Shown: positions 1 to 5,862 of the stretch, piece after piece
Layout: each line of letters begins with the position of its first letter
Numbering within the stretch: position 1 is the first letter of the stretch
Assembly (NCBI GenBank): GCA_020073365.1
Contig: JAIQFL010000032.1
Span: 1-49,833 of the forward strand
DNA length: 49,833 nucleotides
DNA from: Terriglobia bacterium
GTDB lineage: Bacteria > Acidobacteriota > Terriglobia > Bryobacterales > Bryobacteraceae
Reading direction: 5' to 3'
Translations under genes and position numbers: made by a program
The notes under the pieces: model-generated
Told to the model about the DNA's origin: nothing
The model's input: the letters and a program-made list of their open reading frames with translations, nothing else
The model's database searches: none

Positions 1-276
1 GCCCGCGATGTTTTGAGCCGGCTCTATCTGCAGGCCGGCGAGGTGGAAAAAGCAATGGAGCAATGCCGCCTTGCCTTGCGTGATAACCCATCCGACGAAA
101 TGGCCCTCTACCGGCTGATCCGGGCGCTTCAATCCAGCGGCCGGCAGGATCGAGCGGCCGAAGTCCCCGCCCTTTTGAAGCGCTTCACGGCATTGCGCGA
201 AGAAGCCCGTCAACGCCAGGCGCAGGAGAGTAAGTACAGGCTGGTCGAAGACGATCCTGCGGGCGATCGTAAGTAA
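1..276 (+). CDS. C-terminal part of a TPR-repeat protein (5' end outside window)
   Basis: The frame is open from the first base of the window and ends in TAA at 274-276. The visible 91 residues contain a tetratricopeptide pattern (SRLYLQAGEVEKAMEQCRLA, then DNPSDEMALYRLIRALQSSG), followed by a charged Gln/Arg-rich tail. Such helices mediate protein-protein contacts. Only the last one or two repeats are visible, so the full architecture and function cannot be told. The TTG at 13 is not a plausible start because the helix pattern already runs through it. Confidence 0.75.
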   Translation, partial: ARDVLSRLYLQAGEVEKAMEQCRLALRDNPSDEMALYRLIRALQSSGRQDRAAEVPALLKRFTALREEARQRQAQESKYRLVEDDPAGDRK

Positions 277-456
277 GCGGCGACGTCGCAAGCTGTAGAC
301 AGAATACCGCGGGTCAGCGGGTGTGGTATCGACCCGCTTGCAAACCGGCCGCCGAGTCCCCTTTCTCGGTAGCAGGAATGGAACCTTTACTGAGCCGTCT
401 TCTCGCCTGATTGCAAGGGGTGGCCTTCACCACGCGGACCGGTTGTGGAAATGAGA

Positions 457-990
457 TCAGTGTTTAAGGCTCCATTGGATGACAATTCTTGTTTGCTTGC
501 TTCCTATGTTTTGAATGGCCAAATTCTTCCATCCATTTGCGTCGTCCGGGCGCATCAGTAGCTTAATGATCTTGTTGTCATAGGAAAGGTTCACTGGCTT
601 TCCGGGCAGTTCCGCGCTCAGGGAACCCTTGCGTTCCCCGGCGATCGTGGGGTTACTTGCGACGATGGTTAGCACTTCGTGACTCTTTAGGACCCCCTGC
701 CAAACCAACTGGCCAGAATCAACGCCACCGCGGCCCAACCGGGTTGAAGCCTCCGCCTGTGAGTTCGAGATGGGCTGGGTCGAGCGGCCATAGCTTTGCT
801 CGTCTGAAGTGCGGGAGATGCTCGGCGACGGAGGGGGCAGCGACGCCAGTTGCTGCTGTAGGAGCTGCGGAGGGGCATCGTGCGGGAGTGGGGAGATGGG
901 TGAAATACAATCATCGTCGCTGACCTTAATTCCGGTGGGGTAATTGGGCCCACTGAGAAAACTTTCTCTCCAGGGGGGCTGCGCAGCCAC
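457..990 (-). CDS. Small hypothetical protein, possibly anchored or secreted
   Basis: A 177-residue protein that I cannot assign to a named family. The first ~85 residues are Pro/Ser/Gln-rich and look disordered. The last ~85 form a compact beta-rich pattern: GQLVWQGVLKSHEVLTIVAS, a Gly-rich turn, ELPGKPVNLSYDN, then WKNLAIQNIGSKQTRIVIQW. This kind of W-x-G-x-L / LPG-x-P-V pattern recurs, from memory, in Acidobacteria proteins of unknown role. The start is uncertain: the frame stays open upstream into the etfA stop region, the GTG at 988-990 is the listed start and no clear ribosome site is seen. It lies 37 bases downstream of etfA on the same strand and may be co-transcribed. Confidence 0.55.
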   Translation of the reverse strand: MAAQPPWRESFLSGPNYPTGIKVSDDDCISPISPLPHDAPPQLLQQQLASLPPPSPSISRTSDEQSYGRSTQPISNSQAEASTRLGRGGVDSGQLVWQGVLKSHEVLTIVASNPTIAGERKGSLSAELPGKPVNLSYDNKIIKLLMRPDDANGWKNLAIQNIGSKQTRIVIQWSLKH

Positions 991-1027
991 ACGGGTAGCA
1001 TAGAATGTTTTAGGCCGAAAGTCCAGT

Positions 1028-2047
1028 CTATTTTGCCGCGGCTCCTAACAAGCGGTTGACGTGGCGCATCACTTCGAACGCGTCAGCCACGTACAGGACG
1101 TCGGCCTTGCCGCGCGCCCAGCCGCAGTTGGGGTCCAGGTTGATGGCGCGGCGCTGGTTCACGAACCGCCAGCCCACCACGTGGGGCTCCTCGCCGTGAC
1201 AGCAGGTGGACAGGCCCTTGGGGTGCCGCGGCGTGGCGCCGGTCTGGCCGATCTGGTTCAGGTGCGTCATAAAGCGCAGGACCGCCTCGCCTTCCCCGCT
1301 GAGATCCACCAGCGACTTGCTGCCTCCCAACGACGCGTTGGCGGATCGGAGAAAACCAAGGATCAGCGTCTCCGCTTCGGGCCCGTGCACCGCGCCATCG
1401 GCCTGCTTCTTGGTCCAGCCGGCGCCAGCCACAAACAGTAGTTTGGCATCGGGACGAATGGTCTGCTCGTCGGTTTTGGGCGCCTGTACTCCCGTGACGC
1501 TGGTGCGGGTTGGGGGAGTGTCCACCGCGACGGCCTCGGCTTCCGCCGCTCCCGCGGGTCCGCTCCAGGGAGCTACACAGCCGGAATCGAGCAACACCAG
1601 CCACGGCCGTTGGGATCGCGTCAGCACGCCCTCCATGCGCTGGCGGTAGAACCATCGAGTGACGGCGGGCGCGCCGTTCTCGACGGTCAGGCTGGTGGCG
1701 TGCGTATCCACGCGTCCGCCCAAGCGGTATGCCACACCAGGGAGCGCCCGCGACCATCGCGAAGTCGCGGGCGCCAATACGATTGCGGCGCCTGCGGCCC
1801 GGCAGAGCGCCTCGGCGGCGGCGGCATCGGTGGAGTAGCGGGGTTCGGCCAATGGCTCACCGGTCACGGCCAGAAAACGCGCGGCGCCCGAGCCAGCAAT
1901 CTGATTCGCAGCCGGCTCTGTCTGTGCGCCGACCAGCCCGACCGTCAGTTCCCCTTGCAACGCCAGGGCAGCCGCCAGAGCCTCCAATGCGGGCTTCGCC
2001 AGCGTGCCATCGGGTTCGGTATGAACCAGCAACAGTATGGGTTCCAC
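1028..2047 (-). CDS. etfA: Electron transfer flavoprotein, alpha subunit (divergent)
   Basis: ETF alpha pairs with ETF beta to carry electrons from acyl-CoA and other flavin dehydrogenases to the quinone pool, with FAD bound by the alpha C-terminal domain. The 339 residues start with the ETF alpha/beta fold (EPILLLVHTEPDGTLAKPAL) and carry VAGAGWTKKQADG and IGQTG, which match the C-terminal FAD-domain landmarks. I chose GTG 2047 because it follows the etfB stop by one base and has GGGGAGG just upstream; a longer reading to 2086 overlaps etfB. The C-terminal FAD-contact region is atypical: it has STCCHGEEPH and NLDPNCGWARG where classical ETF alpha has IAVGISGAIQH and INKDPEAPIF. It belongs to a divergent subgroup, and the electron donor is unknown. 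Confidence 0.85.
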   Translation of the reverse strand: MEPILLLVHTEPDGTLAKPALEALAAALALQGELTVGLVGAQTEPAANQIAGSGAARFLAVTGEPLAEPRYSTDAAAAEALCRAAGAAIVLAPATSRWSRALPGVAYRLGGRVDTHATSLTVENGAPAVTRWFYRQRMEGVLTRSQRPWLVLLDSGCVAPWSGPAGAAEAEAVAVDTPPTRTSVTGVQAPKTDEQTIRPDAKLLFVAGAGWTKKQADGAVHGPEAETLILGFLRSANASLGGSKSLVDLSGEGEAVLRFMTHLNQIGQTGATPRHPKGLSTCCHGEEPHVVGWRFVNQRRAINLDPNCGWARGKADVLYVADAFEVMRHVNRLLGAAAK

Positions 2048-2048
2048 G

Positions 2049-2861
2049 TTATTCCTCCCCGATCCAGGCGACGATTTCGCGCGCAATCTCTTCGGCCGGC
2101 ATGTTCTTCACTACGCGTGTCTGCCGCTGCTGCCTGGGCAGGCTGACCGACGCGAAGGACAGCCCGCTGTTCGGGACCGCAGCGGCTTTGGCCCGCTGCA
2201 GGGCCGGCATTACGACCCGCATGTTGACCATCCCCACCTGCGGATTGTTGCGCGGCTCCGGCAGATGACCGGTGGCCCAGCCGAGTACCGCCGGCGGGGC
2301 CGCACAAACGGAGACCTGGTGCCGCCCGCCCTCGATGCGCTCCAGGACTTCGAAGCTGCCATCCTCGCGAACGGTGAGTTGGTCGACCCCCTGGAACTGC
2401 TCCGTGATCCCCAGGCGCTCGCCCACCATCTGCAAGGTGGAGCCCGCTCCGCGCGAAGCCGATTCCCATCCACCGAACAGCAGCAGGCGGGCGCGGTCCA
2501 GCCCCGGAATCGTCTGGATGGCTCCGGCCAGCGCGGCGGCGGTTTCGAAAGAATCGGTAAAGCCGGAGGCCGGCCCATCCAGCGCCACCAGTTCAAACGG
2601 AACCTTCTGCGCCACGGTCATCATCACCTGCTGGAGCTTGGCCTTGGGCCCCAGGCTGACCAGCCAGACCTTGCTGCCGGGCACACGCTGCGCCAGGTGG
2701 GCGGCTTCGAACAGGGCATGCGCGGCCCATGGATCGAGGATGGCCGGTAACATCATCTCGTTCTTGAGGGACGGGCCGGCGGGGCCGATGACCGGCTCCA
2801 GGGTCTGGAGCGGGTCGGGGACAATGCTTCCGCAGACCGCGATTTGGAATGGAGTGCTCAT
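2049..2861 (-). CDS. etfB: Electron transfer flavoprotein, beta subunit
   Basis: The 270 residues match the ETF beta/alpha family: an N-terminal strand (FQIAVCGSIVPDP), NEMMLPAILDPWAAHALFEA corresponding to the usual N-x-x-D-x-x-A-L-E-A segment, and a C-terminal tail with MPAEEIAREIVAWI. It forms the soluble cytoplasmic heterodimer with EtfA, and the gene order etfB-etfA with the stop and start one base apart indicates translational coupling. Length is close to the usual ~260. No acyl-CoA dehydrogenase or ETF:quinone oxidoreductase lies next to it, so the partner enzyme is not shown by context. Confidence 0.88.
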   Translation of the reverse strand: MSTPFQIAVCGSIVPDPLQTLEPVIGPAGPSLKNEMMLPAILDPWAAHALFEAAHLAQRVPGSKVWLVSLGPKAKLQQVMMTVAQKVPFELVALDGPASGFTDSFETAAALAGAIQTIPGLDRARLLLFGGWESASRGAGSTLQMVGERLGITEQFQGVDQLTVREDGSFEVLERIEGGRHQVSVCAAPPAVLGWATGHLPEPRNNPQVGMVNMRVVMPALQRAKAAAVPNSGLSFASVSLPRQQRQTRVVKNMPAEEIAREIVAWIGEE

Positions 2862-2919
2862 GTCGGGTGAACTCCAGTATAAGCGGATTACTTTTTCGGG
2901 TTTCAGTCGGGTGCGGTGG

Positions 2920-3018
2920 CTATCGGCGAGACTTTTTCCAGACGTTCGGCCCGAATAGCAATAACGCGAGGACGAACATGAGGAGGAGCTGCGGGACGGT
3001 GATCTGGCTGCCAGGCAT
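2920..3018 (-). CDS. Very short TatA/MttA-like membrane peptide
   Basis: A 32-residue reading frame too short for most gene callers. It starts at ATG 3018 with GGGAG about 7 bases upstream. The sequence VPQLLLMFVLALLLFGPN is a single membrane helix followed by the F-G-P hinge that marks TatA/TatE subunits of the twin-arginine translocase. The amphipathic helix that should follow is replaced by VWKKSRR and a stop. In the +1 frame the sequence after the hinge reads GKSLADSHRTRLKPEK, which looks more like the missing amphipathic helix, so a one-base frameshift is possible. It may be a degraded tatA or a genuine micropeptide. It lies between lysC and etfB on the same strand. Confidence 0.5.
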   Translation of the reverse strand: MPGSQITVPQLLLMFVLALLLFGPNVWKKSRR

Positions 3019-3119
3019 GGGGAGAACTCCCTGCCAGAAGTATACCGCCCGGGGGGATAAGAGAGCGGGGGGCAGCTCGGCTAAAGCCGGCCCTGGAGCG
3101 GCCACCCTACCAGTCCGAT

Positions 3120-3141
3120 GGGACAGGCCGTTTGACCTGTC
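3120..3141. repeat. Dispersed hairpin repeat, type B (GACAGG...CCTGTC)
   Basis: Inverted arms GACAGG and CCTGTC flank an 8-base loop. Related arms occur at 31396-31419, 37493-37517 and 41261-41284. This copy lies ~30 bases from a type A hairpin (3172-3203), so the two types may form a composite element here. Confidence 0.6.
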
Positions 3142-3171
3142 TGCTGCGGCGCCGCCGCCGCTTAGCCGGCT

Positions 3172-3203
3172 GACAGACGACAAAAAGCGATCGTCTGTCC
3201 TAC
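3172..3203. repeat. Dispersed hairpin repeat, type A (GACAGACGA...TCGTCTGTC)
   Basis: A 32-base element with arms GACAGACGA and TCGTCTGTC around an A-rich loop. Near-identical copies are at 17903-17934 and 42315-42346. The stop codon of the aspartokinase gene (3200-3202) lies inside the edge of this copy, so the insertion or its divergence has set the end of that gene. It resembles REP-type elements in size and structure. Confidence 0.75.
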
Positions 3204-4654
3204 TCTTTTCGCCTGGGCATCGGGAAGGTGAATACGGGTACCGGGGGACGCAGGCCCAGCCCGCACTCGGCATGGACGGCGCGCACCGCGTTCTCGAGGC
3301 CGTCGCGACGCACTACTACCGCAATGGTCAGCTCGCTTGAGCCTTGCGCGATGGCGATGACGTTCACCTGCACGCGCGAGATCGCGGTGAAAATGCGGCC
3401 GGCCAAGCCGGCTTTGCCCTGCATGCCTTCGCCCACCGCGGTCAGCAGTCCCACGTTCTGGTCCACCTGGATGGGGTGCAGGTAGTGGTGCGCCAACTCC
3501 AGCGCTAGCACCGACTCCAGCGCGGCGACTGTCCGCTCCAGCTCCTCTTGCCGCACCAGAAAACAGAAGTTCTGGCGGTAGCTGGAACTGGACACCAGCA
3601 GCACCTCGACATTGGCGCGCGCCACGGCATCGAGGGCCCGCGCCATCACCTGGACGCCGTTCAGCTCGGGGCTGGCGGGCTCCAGCGCCACCAGAGCCAC
3701 ATTCTTCATGGACGCCACCGCGCGCATGCCGATGCCCGGGGCTACCGCAGGGACGATCTTGGTCCCGGGCTTCTCCGGCGCGAAGCTGTTCTTGCTCCAG
3801 ACCGGAATCTTCCTCTCCGCCAGCGGCGCGAGGGTTCTGGGATGCAGCACCTTGGCGCCGGCATAGGCCAGCTCGGCCGCTTCCGCGTAAGTGATCTCCT
3901 GGAGAACCTCGGCGTCGGGGACCAGGCGGGGATCGGCGCTCATGATGCCATCCACATCGGTCCAGATCCACAACTCGGCGGCATCCAGCGCGGCCGCCAG
4001 GATGGACGCGGAGAAATCCGAACCGCCGCGTCCCAGGGTGGTGGGGCGGCCATCCGCGGTGGCCCCATTGAAACCTGTGACGATCGGCATCGAGCCCTGG
4101 CCCAACAAGGGCAGAAGGCTGGCCCGGGCCTTTTCGCGGGTGGGTTCCATGAGCGGGGAGGCGTTACCGAAGACCGCGTCGGTCACTACCACTTCACGCG
4201 CGTTGACCGCGGCTGCGGGCGTGCCCTCGGCATTCAGGTGTTCAGCGAGCAGCACAGCCGAAAGCCGCTCACCGATCGCCACGGCTTCATCCACCGACCG
4301 CGGAGGCCGCTCGCCCAGCATCGCCATACCGCGCACGATGCGTTCGAATTCTTCCACGAGGTGTTGAATATTGGCAATCACGGTGGCGTGGCGGGTTTCG
4401 GGCAGCAAGGCCCGGCAGGCATCCTCATGGCGGACCCGCAGCGTAGCGAGATTCGTCTCCAAGCCGGCGAGATCGCCCGCCTCGGCGTGCCGCATGGTAT
4501 CCAGCAGTAAGTCGGTAATCTTGGACATGGCCGAGACTACTACCGCCACCGGGCGCTTCTTGCGTTCATCGGCGGCGAGCCGGGCGGCCACCCGCATGCG
4601 TTCGGCGGAGCCTACGCTGGTGCCGCCGAATTTCATGACGAGAAGATCTTTCAA
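3200..4654 (-). CDS. lysC: Aspartate kinase (monofunctional, ACT-domain type)
   Basis: Catalyses ATP-dependent phosphorylation of L-aspartate, the first step toward lysine, threonine, methionine and diaminopimelate. The 484 residues begin MKDLLVMKFGGTSVG, carrying the K-F-G-G-T-S nucleotide-site motif at residues 8-13. GFNGATADGRPTTLGRGGSD (the T-L-G-R-G-G-S-D signature) lies near residue 200 and WTDVDGIMSADPR follows it. Two ACT regulatory domains fill roughly residues 310-480 (NVALVALEPASPELNGVQVM and VGLLTAVGEGMQGKAGLAGR). The length fits the LysC/ThrA-N class and not the shorter alpha/beta class, so feedback control by an end-product amino acid is likely. It overlaps cmk by 4 bases (ATGA), indicating a shared transcript. 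Confidence 0.93.
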   Translation of the reverse strand: MKDLLVMKFGGTSVGSAERMRVAARLAADERKKRPVAVVVSAMSKITDLLLDTMRHAEAGDLAGLETNLATLRVRHEDACRALLPETRHATVIANIQHLVEEFERIVRGMAMLGERPPRSVDEAVAIGERLSAVLLAEHLNAEGTPAAAVNAREVVVTDAVFGNASPLMEPTREKARASLLPLLGQGSMPIVTGFNGATADGRPTTLGRGGSDFSASILAAALDAAELWIWTDVDGIMSADPRLVPDAEVLQEITYAEAAELAYAGAKVLHPRTLAPLAERKIPVWSKNSFAPEKPGTKIVPAVAPGIGMRAVASMKNVALVALEPASPELNGVQVMARALDAVARANVEVLLVSSSSYRQNFCFLVRQEELERTVAALESVLALELAHHYLHPIQVDQNVGLLTAVGEGMQGKAGLAGRIFTAISRVQVNVIAIAQGSSELTIAVVVRRDGLENAVRAVHAECGLGLRPPVPVFTFPMPRRKE

Positions 4655-5364
4655 CTGAAATCCTTTCCATTGGTGACGCGCGATCGCACGATCTTTAAGA
4701 CGGCTTCTTCCACTTCTTCCTCGGTAAGCCGAGTGGAATCCAGGTATATCGCATCGGGCGCCTGGGCGAGCGGCGCGTCGGCGCGGGTGCTGTCCCGCTG
4801 GTCGCGTTCCTTCATCTGTTCCGCGAGGCCGCCCTCGGAGACGTCCTCGCCCCTGGCCCGGCTTTCGCGGAGGCGGCGGCGAACGCGCTCTTGCGGGTCG
4901 GCATCCAGAAAAATCTTAACGTCCGCGTTGGGGAACACCACCGTTCCGATGTCTCGTCCCTCCATGACCACGCTGGCGCGCTCTCCCATGGCGCGCTGCT
5001 TCGCTACCATGGCGCGGCGAACGCCGGGAATCACCGCCACCTTGGACGCACCGCTCGAAACCTGGGGCGTGCGGATGGCTTCGGTGATATCTTCCCCGTT
5101 GAGTTGGATGCGGCCCGGCGAAAGCTCGATATCCGCAGCGATGGCCAGTTGCTCCATGCGGTGCATGTCGTCCCAACCGACGTTCTGCCGCAGCGCCCAA
5201 AGAGCTGCCGCGCGATACATGGCGCCGGTGTCGATATAAGTGAGTCCCAGCCGCCCGGCCACGCGTTTCGCCAGCGTGCTCTTGCCGGCGCCTGCCGGAC
5301 CGTCGATGGCCACCACGATGCGTTTTGGTTTGGGGTCTGCCAAGAAATAGAATAACAGCAGCAT
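4651..5364 (-). CDS. cmk: Cytidylate kinase
   Basis: Phosphorylates CMP and dCMP to the diphosphates in nucleotide salvage and synthesis. The P-loop GPAGAGKST sits at about residues 22-30 and is followed by YIDTGAMYRAAAL, the CMP-binding motif. GRDIGTVVFPNADVKIFLDA with the lid region RRRLRESRARGED and a C-terminal DAIYLDST complete the family pattern. Homologues usually start close to the VVAIDGPAG strand, so the 237-residue reading has about 13 extra residues (MLLLFYFLADPKP) and the true start may be the TTG at 5343. The ATG at 5364 shares the palindrome CATG with the start of the divergent zincin gene. The gene is the first of a minus-strand run cmk-lysC-(TatA-like)-etfBA. Confidence 0.92.
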   Translation of the reverse strand: MLLLFYFLADPKPKRIVVAIDGPAGAGKSTLAKRVAGRLGLTYIDTGAMYRAAALWALRQNVGWDDMHRMEQLAIAADIELSPGRIQLNGEDITEAIRTPQVSSGASKVAVIPGVRRAMVAKQRAMGERASVVMEGRDIGTVVFPNADVKIFLDADPQERVRRRLRESRARGEDVSEGGLAEQMKERDQRDSTRADAPLAQAPDAIYLDSTRLTEEEVEEAVLKIVRSRVTNGKDFS

Positions 5365-5740
5365 GAGCCCGAACGAATTCGACCGCGTGGTGGCGGCGGC
5401 TTACGCGCGCATCCCGGCGCGTTTTCGCAAGCGGCTGAAGAACATCGCCGTGGTGGTGGAAAGCGAGCCTTCCGTGGAGCAACTGGCGCGCGGGCGGGTG
5501 GCTCGCGGCAGCACCCTGCTGGGCCTCTACGAAGGCCGGCCGCTCACTACGCGCAGTGTTTTCGAATCGTTCGCCATGCCCGACCGCATCACCATCTTTC
5601 AAGGACCGCACGAACGCATGGCTCAAAGCCCCGAGCACCTGGCCAAGCTGGTGGAGGACACCGTGTGGCACGAGGTGGCGCACTATTTCGGGATGAATGA
5701 GCGGCAGGTACGCGCGGCGGAGCACAGAAGGCGAGGGTAG
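5363..5740 (+). CDS. Zincin-like metallopeptidase family protein
   Basis: The 125 residues match the small, cytoplasmic, predicted metallopeptidase family (possible zinc peptidase, PF06262 type). It begins MSPNEFDRVVAAAYARIPAR, then shows LLGLYEGRPLTTRS and PDRITIFQGPHER. It ends with the metal site HEVAHYFGMNE, where the H-E-x-x-H pair and a downstream acidic residue would bind zinc. Family members are of this length. The substrate is unknown. The gene is divergent to cmk and their start codons overlap in CATG, leaving no room for separate upstream ribosome sites of the usual kind outside the neighbour's coding region. Confidence 0.85.
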   Translation: MSPNEFDRVVAAAYARIPARFRKRLKNIAVVVESEPSVEQLARGRVARGSTLLGLYEGRPLTTRSVFESFAMPDRITIFQGPHERMAQSPEHLAKLVEDTVWHEVAHYFGMNERQVRAAEHRRRG

Positions 5741-5862
5741 CGGGGCACCGGTCCGATGGGGCAGCCGGGTATGCCAGGCTGGTCTGGTTCGTTTTTGCCC
5801 GTCGCCAGTGGTAGAGTGTTCCTTCGGCTGGTCATGGGCCAAGCCGGAAAGGAACAACCGCC

